NCBI GenBank assembly: GCA_013365325.1
Contig: JABVXV010000010.1
Span: forward strand, 1 to 64,000
Direction of reading: 5' to 3'
Origin: Dipetalonema caudispina
Lineage: Eukaryota; Nematoda; Chromadorea; Rhabditida; Onchocercidae
Length of the DNA: 64,000 nucleotides
How positions within the stretch are numbered: position 1 is the first letter of the stretch; every line of letters begins with the position of its first letter. A program made the translations under genes and the position numbers. Positions 25,152-39,804 of the stretch are shown one piece after another. Below the pieces are notes generated by a model. The model was not told where the DNA came from. It saw only the letters and a list, made by a program, of their open reading frames with translations, and did no database searches.

Positions 25152-26436
25152 CTTGAACTTGAGATCTTTTCATATATTTAAATTCTAATTCGAATGATCT
25201 TTTTCTTCATTTGGTAGCAGTAACGTTGCAAACAAAAATTAGAGATAATAAATTTGGACATTCAGATTGCCCACTTGCGACCAAATACCAAAACTCTCCA
25301 TATATTATAAGAAGCAGGTTATATGTTCTTTTATACAGAAAAGAAACTGAGCAATCAAATATATATGTAAAAAACATATTGTACTGATAAAAATACACCA
25401 CTTTAAATCATTATTAAAATCTGCAAAAACACGAGAATATTCGTAGGACATGGAAGTCTACCATATTTTAATTGGTGAAAAAAAAAAAAAAAAACGATTG
25501 TTCTTACTACCCACTAACTTCAGCCATTAGCCCAGTTTCATCTAATGGATACCCATCAATCAGAAGACAAACAGGCCAAGTGCCTTTTATGTTACACACT
25601 TCTTTGTATATAGGACCATTGCAAATGCATTTACGAATTGCATACAGAATTAGACCTGTATAAAGTAGTCTTCAAGTCTGAAATACAATCACAGAACGGT
25701 CTGCTAATAAAAGCATAACATCATAATAATGAAGCGCAAACATAGCTTGCACTTGCAAAAGTGTCTTAACTGAGCAAATTTTTGACTGAATAAATTAAGA
25801 GAGGAGATAAATAACCGGTAAAGAAAATATGCTGATCAATAATTAGAAAACTCAATGTACCGTTCTGGATAACCTAACAGAAAATTCGAATGAGAAATCA
25901 CAGATTTCAACAATCAGAGTTTGATATAATACAACAACAACACCATTCATTCAAATAGTTCATCGAGAATTTGAAGAAAGCCAGGGAAGTTTGTACTAAA
26001 TTCAGTAAGCACATAAAAAGCCCATTTTTTCTCCATTTTCTTGAAATGCACTGAGTTTCAAATAAATAATGGTTGTTGAAGTATCGATAAATTCTATAAA
26101 AAAATTAGTACGCAGATGGCATGCAAATATTATGAATTTCATCATGCAGCATAAACAGAAAAGAAGGAATGCATTATATATGGAAATTTTCACATATACA
26201 ATAAGAGCATCAATATGATAATATATTATGCCTACAAATTACACAGATAGCTTTACAGTAGCATGAAGCAGAATAAAGTGAAATGAGTTGAGAAGAAGGG
26301 AACAAATAAACAGGACAATTACCATCACTGAAAAACCTGACTTGTACCACCATCATAACTAATAGAGGACTGAAGTTTGTGAAAACTAATAATAACGCAC
26401 TGATGGGAAGCAAATTCATTTAAGATTACAAACTAG
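25152..26436. other. 3' flank of the KIND-FERM-PDZ gene
   Basis: AT-rich and non-coding by reading. It contains an A-run near 25480-25494 that creates a short lysine-rich false ORF. No feature recognised. Confidence 0.45.
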
Positions 26437-29400
26437 TTACTTCACGACGGCTCGTTTTACAATGATTTCCACAGGATTACTTGCAGCTTTCAACAAATCA
26501 ACGATGGCACCTGGTGTACAGCTACTTACTGATTGTCCATTTACTTTCCAAATTTTATCACCGATATGCAGTGTTCCATCAATATCAGCAGCACTACCAC
26601 TGCTGATCATTCGAATGTAAATTCCTAAAATATTTCATGATAGAAATTAGAACGAAACCAACTAGCCAATGGAATACAGTCAACTAAGATTCAGCTGTGG
26701 GAATCAAGGATCTCTTTCGAAAACACTGTATGGCTCAGAGTAAGGTTATGACATCTCAAGAATTTGACTGTAATAAATGATAAGACACTATTGATAGTCT
26801 TCGAATAAAACTATATCGACATTTTATTGTAAAGTTGGAAGAATTTTAGATAAATCCATTTTTCATAAAGGATCAAACCCTTCATAAAATAAGACTATTT
26901 ATAAAATTGGATATATGAGGAATCTTCGTTGCTCACGAACGAAAACGACAGAAGAATGTTATCTATATTGATGATATATAAAATAAATCAAAAATTATGA
27001 ATAACAAGTGTCAAAATCGGTAACATACCGTCAAACCCAGTTTTCTTTGCTAAGCTAAGACCAAGCGAACCCGTATGAGACTTCTCCAAAACAACTCGTA
27101 CAGTCTGTTCGCCTTCATCACGAGTACTTATTTCTTTGTCTGAGTTTTGTAAGCCTATTACCACTCTATCACCACCCTTTCTTAATAGATCCACCAATTG
27201 CTGATGTGTTAAATTTTGCACCTTCTCATGATTTACCTGCAAAAAATACTTCAAGACATGACTGCGCAATAAAAGTGTCCAATAAATTATTATTTCTGAT
27301 CGTTGTGATCTACCCTAACTTACTTCGTGAACTATACGTTCAGAAATATTCGCAAACGTAATTCTAAACATCTGAAAAAATCGTAATAAAAAAAGAAAAC
27401 CCAGATGAATTTAAAACAAACCAATATAATCTTGTCCCCCACTTGAATATCAGGACATGAAAGTGCAGGCTCCGCAGTAATTTGCTTCACATACACAATA
27501 CCTCCGCTAGATGCAATTTGAAAACCAAGACTACCAGATCCGTTACGTTCAAGAGTGACCATAGAAACATCGGAGGGTAACGGCTCCACAATATCATCCA
27601 AATCATCAGCCCAATCAAGATTTGGCTTCTTTCTGCAAGTACTGGAGCTATATAAGATTATTTTCATTAGATAATTTCCTGTAAAATATATAAGGAATTT
27701 CCCAATACCTATAATCTTGCACCGATTTCCAGTCGTTGAACGAACTTTTTTGTTGATCTTCACTTTTCCCCATTTTTAACCAATCATTTTCATTTGTCTT
27801 AAATGGAAAATATGGTATTGTACTAGATCGTTTTGGAGAATGTTCTACCAATTCATCATCAACACCTTCAAACTTGTACATGGACACTACTGGAACGTCG
27901 TATCCAATTCCACATTCCACCTCGTCGTTCAACGAAGTCTCCTGTCGTAAATATCTGAAAATAATAACAACCATCAGCTAACAAACTAATAACAAACTAA
28001 TGTACACCTCAACAACGAATGACATAGAAATTAGTAGCTCTATATTCTTAAAATATACCAACTAGTTGCGTTTAGAAAAGCTTCGAGTACTGCTGCTGCT
28101 TATCTTAAATAATTCGTCTATATTTTTTAAAATTTTTCATTATAAAGCGAGAGGCAGCAGTTCATGATAGAGAAGTTAACTTATTCTGCAGCCCGCTAAT
28201 ACAAATCCTTTTCCTTGGCACCCACAGCAAAAGCAGAAATTTTGTACAAAAATCACTGCAGAAAAAAGCGGAATGAGTCACTAAACGAAAGAATATGATC
28301 CATAGCATCAAAAATATTTCATCACAGTAACAATCTTTGAAAACTATTTTATTCCAAGAACAAAGCAGGAATTGCCATCACAATATTTGATCTCTTGCTT
28401 AAGCATCTTTTTTTCTAATAACAAACAGGAAATATATGGCAGAAACTTACCCTAGCTTCGATTCACTTCTAAGGTTTGATAATAAATCCTCGCTATTCAA
28501 ATCAGGTAAGGTATCACCAACAGCGCCAAAATCACTAACAGCTCTTGTGCGTTTCTTCAGAATATTTGAATACTTTCTTGGCGGTGGTGGCGTTCTTGAC
28601 CGCAGTCCTACAAATCACGCAATAGTTTATGATATCAAAAATATTTGTATTCCAGATCCTGACTTAATTACTGCAAAAGACTAACCTTCAGTAACTGAGA
28701 GAGAATGATTTTTATACCCCTTCTGATCGTCAGTCATTGTTTTGTCCTTGATAATGCCGGAAGCAAGTGCACATGTTATCGCTTCTAACCTTAAAATACT
28801 GAGCCTTACTATAAAATCTGTGAGAAATCCTATCTTGGAAAATTATAGAAATCTAATTAACAAAAAAGACTCTTGGAAGTTATAAAAAGTTCACGACCAC
28901 TTCTCAATATCGAATGTTATGTTTGAGGAAAGTTCGTAAAGAGAAAGAATCATCTGGAAATGCGAAGATTTCCGTCAATTAATACACCTTAACCAAAAAA
29001 ATATTGATGGAATCTAAAATAATGGTAAGAGTGGGGAATATTAGGTCGAAATCGCGATGTTTATTAAATAGAAAAATAAGTATCAGTAACTTTTTCAGTA
29101 AAGGCACATTTTTTGAATTTATTGCTGCCGTTAACATGAAGGTATCACCTTGGCAAATAGATACTTGTATTTACTCGTTATCTGTAACCTCGAAAACAAT
29201 ATAAAGAATAAGAAATGATAGAGTGCATCTACCAATCAATCTTGTCGCCCAAAAAACAGTAGAGAGGACAACTGCCGTGTTCTGCAATCAGACAAATACG
29301 TGGTCCAAATGAAAGGCCAAAACAAGCGATACACTACCTTAGATTGTCACGCATCAAAGCGAAAATTCATACATGATTACGGGAAAAAAATTAACCTACC

Positions 29401-31395
29401 TAAAAATCTTCAGATGTACAAAATTGCCACACTTTTTCACTAAATCGACGGTTACATGCCTATCCTTACCAATAAGGGACACATCATTGACACTTAGTAG
29501 TCGATCACCAACATTCACTCCCTGAATTTAAAAAATCCTTTTTCAAACTATATTGAAATCTGATATAAAATCACATTTACTTTCAAAGAAAAAATGCTAT
29601 GATACAAAAATTCCAGAACAAAAATTTCAACTAACTCCTTTTTTTCCGACGCCTCCTTCGGATACAGACTTGACATAAACACCTTTTACACCATTCAGGT
29701 TACCGTCGACCAACGTTAAACCGAGCCCACTACTTGGATCCTTTTCCAATGAAATTTCCAAGGTATATCCATCGCCATTTTCAACGAATTCTTCAGGAGA
29801 AATCTCTTCCAAAACTCGATCACCTGGATGAACAATATTTCACTTGAACAGAAATCTTGAAGTAATAAAAATTTCAAACCCAAAGTAATCAGTGAATAAA
29901 TACAATAGTCTCGTTATCTGATTCCCCCTTCCTTTAAATCGTAGTTTAAAACTTAAACATACCACTTATTGAACTGGCTTTAGGTTTGAAGCTAGAATCA
30001 TGTGTAGTTTCTGTATATTTCTTTGATGAACTACCACTTGAGGTATATTGATTACTGCCTCCGGTGAAACCAGGTTCCGATATGTTTGCTATGTCAGGAG
30101 CATTCATATAATACACGGGTGGTACCTAAAGAATAAGATTAAATTGAGAAAATTTAAAGATATATTTACTAAAGAATTTAAAAACTATTCATACATTTCG
30201 ACATATTAAGCAATTCACATTAATATGACTGATTCGATTGGTTTTGTTATATATTAGATTTTCAATTAATGAAAAAACTCCTAGTACAGGTGCACCACAA
30301 CGCGATAAAATACGAAACGAAGTATTCAACAAACGATAATTCACATCCTTGGCAAAACTAAACTTATCATGGTTAAAGCAGATCTGGCTGACAGTGGATT
30401 CATCTATGAGTTCAAATGAATCATTTCATGGCTCTTTCGTCTATGCTACAACATGCATTTAGGATGCTAAAAGCTGTTTTGAGCATGCTCAATAATTTAG
30501 GAAGAAGATTAATACAATTAGAACCTCTTCCATAAAATTAGTGTCTGCACCAACATCCGGCATTCTACGAAACTGGAAAGGGCTATCACGTCTTAAAGTA
30601 TGATTCCATTGCCGCATTTTTATCATAAAGCGATGCTGCGAAGCCGCAAAACGGACAAAATAGGCACTTCTGGAAAAAAGTTGCTGAACCACATAGACAT
30701 ACAATACTGCACAGAGATAAGAAAACAGTAATGCTACGAAGCAAAGCATTTTTCACGATTTAATGAAACATAAGTGCATGCTATACAAAACGAACTTCCC
30801 ACATACTTTGTATAATGGTCGGTATAGAAGACATTGGTAGATGGTTCATGGATTTCGGAGGCAATCACGAAGCGCTTCTTATCAAACTGTAAAGTTTGCG
30901 TATTTTGCCAAAGGTGTTCTATCTGGGCATGCCGACCACTACTAAAAAGTATATACCGAGTTTGAAATAATATAGGAAATCAACAAAAAACATTTCCGAA
31001 TGCTTTCATTATTTCAAGACCAAAAAGTCAATGAAAACCTTTCTTCTTCGAAAAGTACAATACCACGTGTCATAATTCCAATCCACTGTGCCACACCAGT
31101 TTCAGGATCACCAAGGGGTGTATTACCGAGATTTATCGATGGTTTGGATGCGAAAACACGATGCAAATGAGCACCATAATCAGGTAACCGTTGACACAGC
31201 TGGAAAACAGAACAGCAGAAATTTATTGCTTAGCACGAATGTCGAAAAAATAATATCAGTTTAACAAGTAACATTAGTGGCTCAATATCTGGATGAACCC
31301 ACAATTTTTTAGGGAAAATAAATTACTTATGCTCCTAACACTGGGTTTTACTTTTTTTAGTAGTGGCTCTCTGTTGAATGCTTCAACAGATACTA

Positions 31396-31428
<33 letters not shown>

Positions 31429-34400
31429 CTGCGTATTCTAGATTGTCCACAACTGTGTGCTGAAATATGAATTAAAAATATGAACTGAAAGAAATCCAAT
31501 TACCTTATTTCTCATCATACAAAAGTTGATGATGCAGCCGATGAAGTGCAGAGAAGTATCACAAAAATAGTGATTCAAGTTCTGTATTATATTCCGAAAT
31601 CATACAATCCTTCAGGAAATAAACACACAAAACTCACCAGGATAAAACGCTTCTCAGCATCCTGCTGCTTCATTCCGCGGTACTTTCCATGCCTTTCGAC
31701 TACATCTTTGATCACCGCTTTTTCGTTGCAGTTATCCAAATACCTCTAAAGTGAAAACATACCATAACAAAATAACTGGTGTATGAATACATGCCAATCT
31801 GAAGTGATCGTTAGGTAACCAGTTATTGGAAAAAGTAAAAGGCTTCTTTCTGACTGATAAACTTCTCCCTTCCCCTCCATTTAACTCTTCCACTCATACA
31901 TTCATTTCTTGTCGTGGAATTCAGAAATAATTTTTTACTATTATTAATCAAGCTTGTTTTCACACTTGTTTGCAAAAACAGATTAAAAACCAAATGTAAC
32001 TATCAATAAGGATAATTCGATAATAGTCAAAGATTTAAGCAGTCGGTAGAGAGATTTAATAAGTCCTCAACGACGACTCCGTCGTCCAAAAGTGGCAAAA
32101 TACGTATGTCGGAAGTGAATGAATAAAATCATAACAAAGACCTCAATAAAAAAGTCTATTAAATTCGAGAAGAATTAAAATATAACCTTGGGTATATAAT
32201 GCTGCACATCAAAGTAGTCGAAAACTGTTACATTAGATTGATCAGAGTATTCGCTTTGCAAAGCAAATGCAGCTAAATCATACAATAAATCACGTTTTGG
32301 TTGAATGCGATCATCCAAAATGTCTCGTCGTAGTTGTAAGTACAACTCGTGAAGTACAACTTCAGTTCTGAAATGGCCCACTCATATTGCGCGAGAAACA
32401 TCAGTTTTGTCGAATATCGCTTTATTAGGAATAGTTAATCTGACCTAGTAAACCTCATTTCGAAATCTAGTACAACATAACATACATCTCAAGAAAGTGT
32501 AGCGGTTTCATTAGTAACAGAGAAACCTTCAGAAAAAGAGAAAAATCGAGGCCCACAGGAACAGGAAAGATCGAGAAATACATCCATAATGACGGAATTC
32601 TTTCTTTTGCAGTAAGCATTAAAATGGGATGACTTTCTATATTATGAAATCAAACCGTATAAAGGCGGTTGATGCTGGATAATATCGAAAGCGCAAAAAT
32701 AACATGTAAAGCCTTTTGGATGATCCATATTGTCTTGCATTTTTCCAACCTGGTGGTGCAAATTTTTCCAGACGCTGGTGACCGTCCAAAAAGAAATGCT
32801 CGCCATCTACAAAGCTAACGGGAATTTGGTGTGTAGAACAATTTTGCCTTGAAGTTGTGAGTAAAATAAATTTACATGAATAGAAGATTACAATATTTCG
32901 GTTTCATGACAATACTATATCCTAAGCATTTTTGAAGATAACAATAAATCTCTGATAGCCCTTTGAAATGTTCTAATAAAAAAATTAGAAAAAGCATATT
33001 TGATTGCAACGAGGGAGGTTTACAAATGTTACCATCCAGTTTCTCGTAACAGAACGTTCAATTATAAAACCATTTGAAGCAGCCATCGACGATGAAACTA
33101 ATAAGTGACAGCTAATAAACAAAAATGCGCTTAAACATACCTCTCAGTATAGTTAAACCAAAGAACGAGTTCTCACTGAAATTCATGTGCCTCATGACAA
33201 CATCAGCGATTTCCGATGCAACAGCATCCGACCGACAGCTCACTTCAACATGCTTTCCACAAAGCAGCTCAACAGTTACGTCCGTATGTTCTATCCTGTG
33301 TAGTGACACCTTTTTCTGTAAAAAGAAAACGTTGAACAGTATGGGTTCAGTCACTCTTTCAATAAATAAAATGAACACATTTGATTCAGACAGTACAATA
33401 ATCTGCTTCTCTCGTAAACATTTGATGTAAGCTACTTCATAATGAAGAATGATAAAGTTTGGAGTACGTGTCTCACTCCCCACTTCATCACATTGAAGAA
33501 TAATGGGAAGTTTTTCTAAATCCACAGCGTTGAGTAGAACATGCAGTATAGCAATAATTACTAAAAAATTGGAACTGTATAAGGCTATGTCTGCATAAAA
33601 CAACAATGACTTTTCTTTGAGCGGGTGCCTTCAAACATATAGATGACGTGTTCACATTTTTGACAAACTCCGGTTCCGCTTTCAACTGAAATTAAAGACA
33701 TAAAAATATAACACCTTGCGAAAACTAGTAATAATGCCTTGAAAAATGTTACCGTTCAAAAGCGATAGGTGTAAAGTAGCACTAACATTAAACTGTTATT
33801 AATTAGAACTTTTTAGCAGTCTTGTGCTGTGTGTCCTCTAATATTGGAGATCGGAGCTAGTGCAAGCCCAACAGGGCTGTGCACAAACTCCCTAAAAATG
33901 ATACACGATGCCAGCTGATAAATCATTCCTTTCATATCCCGCACTAAATAAATTATCACTGGCAACAAACCACAAATATTAAAAGGCGCCGATTCTTGGT
34001 TACCAAAATCTGTTAAATGAAAAAAATGGTACGTCCTTACCCTTCGTTTAAAATGTTTCGATGAAGATTTCCGCCCACTTATTCTACTTGGCAAAAGCGA
34101 ATTTCGTCTCATGAATTGCTGCTCTAAAAACATCAACCTTGTAGATCGATAAAAGCATAATGTTTCAAGCTTTAATAAATGTTGCCAGCAAAGCTTTTCC
34201 TTGAATATTTCCCATTTCCACAACAAAATTTAAATGTACATCGCAATAACAGTAGCAGCATTCCACGCACAAGGAAACCAAAGCATAATAAAAATACTAC
34301 CGCTTAACTGCAAAAAAAACTAAAGATTCAAAAGAATACCAAGAATAATTAACCAACCAGATGCAGCAGAGACACTGGAAGTTTCTCTCGTGGCTACGAT

Positions 34401-37400
34401 TCCTTTTACCCTAGATTCCAAAACTGGCGACGGCGATTCTTTTCCATTTTCCTGCATTGAGTCAGTACAAACATGTTTGCCAAGAAATCTTTTTCTTAAA
34501 ATATTTCACGAAAATAACTCACCTTTTTTGACAAGACAACCTCTGGAGCGTCCTCATTTATATTACTGGCCGGTGACTCACAGTTAGATTCTTTGAGTAA
34601 ATCTTGTCCATCAGCAATCTACAGCAGATATTAGCATTATTTCATGTGTATGTACAGGAGAATTAAGGATAAAAATTGGTAAAAAATGTACTGGCTCATT
34701 TTCTATGATTTGCATAAAAGGTGTCGAGAAAAAAGAATTCTAAAGCAAAGGGAAAGAGATAGACAAAAAAATCGTGGAACTACATCGGACTTACATTTTG
34801 ACGATTTGAAGACAGAGTTATGGGCGCAATTATTTTTTGTCCTTCGTCGACCTAAAAAGTATGCAATAAAATTAATATGAATGAAAGACCAGAGACCAAC
34901 TTCTTAGTAGCACGACTCACAAACGAATATAAGATCGGAAAATGGTGATATAAGAATGAAAAATTCCAAATTTGAGTTTTTCATTTAAATTTTTTAATAA
35001 TTAAGATGATAAAAAGTGTTGACTTCTCACTGACCTCCGAAATAGGTGACAAAGAAGAAAGAGACTCATTGTGTTCGTGGATGATGTTGGCAGAAAGAAG
35101 CTTATGGCCATTATAATCCAAAATTTCGCTTACCTTAAATGATAAACTCAATTCGAATTTTTAAAACGATGTCAACTTGACCTGGTTTGAAGCTTCTAAA
35201 CAATTTCAAGTTAGGGAACTATGTACATTCACATTGACTTCACTCTCAATGACAGCGTCTCTGCTGATCATCTTATATATAATCAAATAAAAAAGCCATC
35301 CGATATCCCAGTAATTACGTAACATAATACGAAATTAAGGTCTGATGTTCTAACCATTTCCTGCTAAGTAGTAATCAGTATTTCCATTAATGTGATCCCA
35401 GTTACAAATATAACCTTCTCAATGCGTTCTGCAGTGACAACTGTTGGCATGGAGGCCATTTCATCGGTAGAAATGTTCTCTTCTCTATATTCCACAATAT
35501 CATCATCAAAGTCGTACGAAAGAGATTTCGTCGGCAAACTACTTTCAAGTATTAATTTTTCCTCCTCTTCATTTTGCTCCAAAAGCACCTCAATCTTACC
35601 TACAGATAACTTTTGTTGTTTTTTTTCTTCCTGCAGTTGACTGCTTTCCTGCAAAGGAATATCGCCACATTTTTAATGATAACATAAGACATTTTAAAAT
35701 TATACTATATCCACAAAGGTGTTAGTTCTGCTTACTAAAAGTGGTCCACTTCGAGCACAATTACGCCACATCAGCAACGTGACTTCATATTCTAAAAAAA
35801 ATGTTGGGGATGGGTTCAGAACGTTTCGTCTAGCAATTCCTTTGTTCATTTGCTTCATTTTGCAAGGCTGAGGAAAAAATCAGGAAGAACACTAGGAAAC
35901 ACTAGGATACTACCAGGAAGTTATTCTTATAAAATGACAAATTTTCTTAGGAAAATTCGAACGAAAAAGCCGAACGATGCTGAAGTACACAACTCCTTTT
36001 CGAATCAAAAACCTTCGACACGTAAAAAAATAAACGTATGATGTCAAACTTGGACGAAAAAGAATATCATTAAATGATTTATAAATCAATCCCTCACCAA
36101 TCACTTTAAAAGGTAGCCTGCTTCATTAGATGGGATAAAAAAATTTACATTTATATTTTTTGCTTCTGGCAACACTTTTTCGCACGCAATCGCTACTGAA
36201 CTAAATGGATCTCTTCCTGACAACCTCCAAATATCGGTACCTTCTTCACTGTCAAATGGATCTGTTTCCGTCACTTTTGTCGAATGATCACAGGTGTCAT
36301 TCTAAAATAACATCGTCAGAGTACCTCAAGTTACCCCCCAAAAGCCAATGTAGGACAACATACTGCTTTCATATAAATTAAACCATCATTTGAACCATCA
36401 TGCATCATTGCCCAACAAGCCGGCTGTTATTGCCCAAAAAGAACTTAAGATCTCATTAAGAAATAAACATTTCTCATCTAGCATTACGACACCTTGCTTG
36501 TTCCAGCTTGGTTCCACTTCAAGTTCTTCAAACCACCGTTTTCGCCAAGAGAATTTGGTATGTACTCACCAGAAGAAATGTCCAACTGAAATAAAAAGTA
36601 TTTGTCATAGCAACATGATACAATGAGCAAAAATTAGGTGTCAAAGATCACTGCTTTAATCCAATCGTTAGTTCGATTAGTAGTGGTTAACAGACTTTTA
36701 TACGTACTTTAGTTTTGCTCCGGGCGAAATATTGCAGTGCAACCTAAAAGTAAACAACACTTACATCATCGATCTCCTCCGCTTCATCACCCATGACCAA
36801 AATATACATTTCTGCTAGCAGAGCCTTTGGATTTTGAATTGTAAGCTTATTTTTAGCCATTTGCCCAAGACTAGAAAAATGGTAGGGATTACATTTTCCG
36901 TGTAAATTAAAACTGGGATGTATGCAATCCGAAAGGCTGCGGTAAAGTAACATTTTCCAGCACAGCAACTTTCTGCCATTTCCCGAAAAAGAAAGAATAA
37001 AGCGAAGGAATGAAGATTTGTTGCCTGCCAATGAGAAATAATTTAAGTTTGAAAAAAGGAAAATGCGATATTTTTGGAGAGGAAATAACAGTTATATATT
37101 TCTTCAATTGTTCTGTAACTTCCAGAAAATACGTCATTATTAAAAAGAAATTGCAAATAATGCTGATCAATTCCAGTCAGAACATGAGCAATGGTAATAG
37201 ATTATAACCGCAGAAAGCAAAACTTATAATACAATAAAGACTAGTGAAACAGCAAACAAACCGAGTGACGGATGGCCGCGTAGCAATATGAGCCACAGTC
37301 ATTACGTTCAATAAGGAAAACAAATCTGCGTTGCCTGATTCAGCAGCACCAGCAAATCGAATAACTTCTCCGAGGCAATATACATGTACAGCGCCTAAAT

Positions 37401-38272
37401 ATTGATAGAAATTAGCAACAAAAATGATTTATCGAATGATTGTTCATATGTGCGAAAAAGGATCCGTGTTGTGTTGTTTCAGAATAGATAGTTTGTAACG
37501 TCGTCTAAACAAGGATTTAGTAAATTCTGGGCATTTCATGAATCTGTAACTTATACATAAACAAGACTCTCAGCTACATTTTAAACAACTTCCATTGCGG
37601 TTCATCAGTTAATACAAACAGGACGGAATGGGAATATTTCTCATAAATGGTTACAAGAGAAGGCTTATTAATAATGGAGTCAAATAGTACTAATCTGATG
37701 AAAAAAAATTAAAATATTAGAATGTAAAGACAGCTTAAGTCTATACTTCTCATCAAACTCTTCGCTTAGTAAGGAATTTTCATAAGTCAGTAAAATTTGG
37801 AAAACACGCAGTATGTTGTAACTAATACCTGGATCAACATCAGTATTGCCTTCTTGCATTTCAGGAGGCACATATTCGCTGCTTACTTTATCCCTCGAAA
37901 CAGCTTTAATCTGAAAAAACTGTCGAATATTCCATGATATCATTTCATCTTATTGTAATCTATGTACGAATCAACTGTAAAAGATAGATTTTGAAGACTT
38001 TTGAAAAATCTTAATAGTTCTGGGATAATTTTTTGCAACGCAGCACACTTTCGGAGTACTTTTCGAAAATCATGTAAGCAATAAACAGGCTAATTACAAA
38101 CCTCAAGCTCACCATCAGTGTGTAAAATGACATGTTCGGGAGAGAATACTCCTGCAGGTGTCTTGATAAGCACTTCACAGCCAATGATAATTAATGCAAG
38201 TAATTCATCATCATTAAGACCACATCCACGTACCTCGATTATTTCTGACAATGATACGCCCACGTCACCCAT
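26437..38272 (-). CDS. KIND-FERM-three-PDZ scaffold protein (FRMPD2/PTPN13-like, no phosphatase)
   Basis: Twenty-nine phase-consistent exons give about 1374 residues. Exons, minus strand: 38272-38102, 37910-37829, 37394-37262, 36870-36765, 36585-36493, 36301-36149, 35648-35415, 35133-35035, 34618-34523, 34451-34358, 34123-34041, 33685-33611, 33315-33141, 32806-32656, 32367-32187, 31745-31638, 31199-31039, 30941-30807, 30669-30525, 30125-29963, 29823-29636, 29521-29400, 28789-28686, 28607-28451, 27954-27709, 27647-27422, 27371-27324, 27236-27029, 26624-26437. KIND (about 1-190) opens VSLSEIIEVRGCGLNDDELL and has HVYCLGEVI. A charged linker follows. FERM (about 474-825) has GEHFFLDGHQRLEKFAPPGW, LYLQLRRDILDDR and LCQRLPDYGAHLHRVF. 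PDZ carboxylate loops are SSGLGLTL, GSLGFQI and GSLGLSL. The last PDZ ends VVK and then stop, so no PTP domain. Related human proteins sit at cell junctions or synapses. Linker exons (36.3-34.0 kb) are less certain than the domains. Confidence 0.88.
31402..31428 (+). repeat. Poly(A) run of 27 inside an intron
   Basis: An uninterrupted A27 tract (T27 on the coding strand) lies in the intron between the FERM exons at 31745-31638 and 31199-31039. It is a homopolymer with no flanking target-site duplication that I can see. Confidence 0.95.
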
Positions 38273-39804
38273 TAAATTCCTGCAAAACACACTGTGCTTG
38301 TTGTTTCGAGGAATCATCTAGTGAATTTTATAGATGTTTATACATTTTTCGGGTATTTCCATGAAAAATAAAAATCATGTTCCTTTTTCCTTGCAATCCT
38401 TCTTATAAGAATGTATTCAATTTCTTAATCATTAGGCAGATTTCCTCTGAGTTTAGAATGATAAGAGATAGAGGGAAGGAAAGAGGTAGGATGGAGCAGG
38501 TGTTAAATAAGAATTCCTTGACAATCCAGCCTTCTCTCTTACAATTACATTTACATAATTGTGACACTATCTGCAACTGCTAAAGCTCGAACATTCTGAG
38601 AACATCATTCTTTGAGGAAGATTTAATCACAACGGTTTTGTACAGATACTTTGTAGTACTATAATGTGTACAACTTTTATCAGATTTGCTGCTAATAATA
38701 ATATGAAATGATAAGTAACGAAGATATAATTTGTGGTAGCATTTATCACGGCCGAAATAACGCCAGGGGAACAAACAAGCCAGGATGCTTACAGAGAATA
38801 TTTGGAACAAGTCACTGTTTTCCAAACTTACGTTAGGTTATGTAAATCGCTGATCTCAGACGGTGCAATTTCGAGGAAAATTAATAAAATTTATCCAAAA
38901 TTTAATAATTGCAGGCAATGTGACGCTTCATGGGATCAACACGTATTGCATTATTTTTGCAGGAGAGAGTAAAGCACAATATTGAAGCGGACGATGTGGA
39001 AGTGAAAATTTGTTAGTATCGAGGAAATACAGCAAAATGCTACTTATAGAACAGGACTGAAAGCATTAACCAAGAACACAACATAAACATATCGACATTC
39101 CCTCCCCCCTTCCTCCATCTTTTCCCTCATCGAGCCAAAACTACTAAATCAATGGTAGCGTCATTCATCGTACAGTCCTCTGAAACTGTTGTTTCGTTGT
39201 GAAAATGCAAAGTTTCCCCGTCTTGCTGACTGACTCAGATGGAAAATAGTTAAAAATGTTCCTTCTTTCTCCCTATATCCAACCCTCTAGCAGAACAGGT
39301 AATGATTGATTGGTCCTTCCTATCAGATCAGGCATCATTTCACCGGATCGTCGTCATTCGATCTTTCCTGGTGAGCAATTCGGATATAAATAAAAAACAG
39401 TTTGACTCTTCCTGCTGTAATCCATCTAGTTTTATTCTAACTCATAATAGAAACTATGGTCACTACCTTTTTTCATGACACCATTCAAAGAATACTGAGA
39501 CTTCAAATGCAAATAAACACAGAAGAGATACACCCGGGTAGATCTGTTGGAGATATCTATGATTCTAGTTAAAAACTATTAAAGTTTACGGCTCTCACAT
39601 TATACGTATTGCATAGCCTGTAAAAGGCATAAAATATATTGTTTCTATGTCATATCTTGTAAAAATCTTCCCTTTTTATCATTCTGGAATACACAAGCCG
39701 GACGATGCACTACCATAAGATTTTATTCATAATAAGAAATGCATCACTCAAAATGAAAAAATGTTTATTGCAACATAAAAATAATAGTGGGAAAAACGAA
39801 CGAA
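38273..39804. other. Spacer between the BCL9-like gene and the KIND-FERM-PDZ gene
   Basis: About 1.5 kb with both flanking genes on the minus strand. It carries an 18-base string at 39152-39169 that recurs exactly at 50880-50897. No coding exon seen. Confidence 0.5.
38279..38281 (-). other. Probable spliced-leader acceptor of the KIND-FERM-PDZ gene
   Basis: On the minus strand TGTGTTTTGCAG ends just before base 38279, and the ATG follows after seven further bases. No upstream coding exon or donor is apparent. In nematodes this is the usual arrangement of a trans-splice acceptor. A non-coding cis exon upstream is the alternative. Confidence 0.5.

Noticed and set aside
35744..35799. Possible extra exon of the KIND-FERM-PDZ gene (YEVTLLMWRN...)
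   Set aside because: It has an acceptor and a good donor, but its entry phase does not match the preceding exon, while the flanking exons join in phase without it. It could be an alternative exon.
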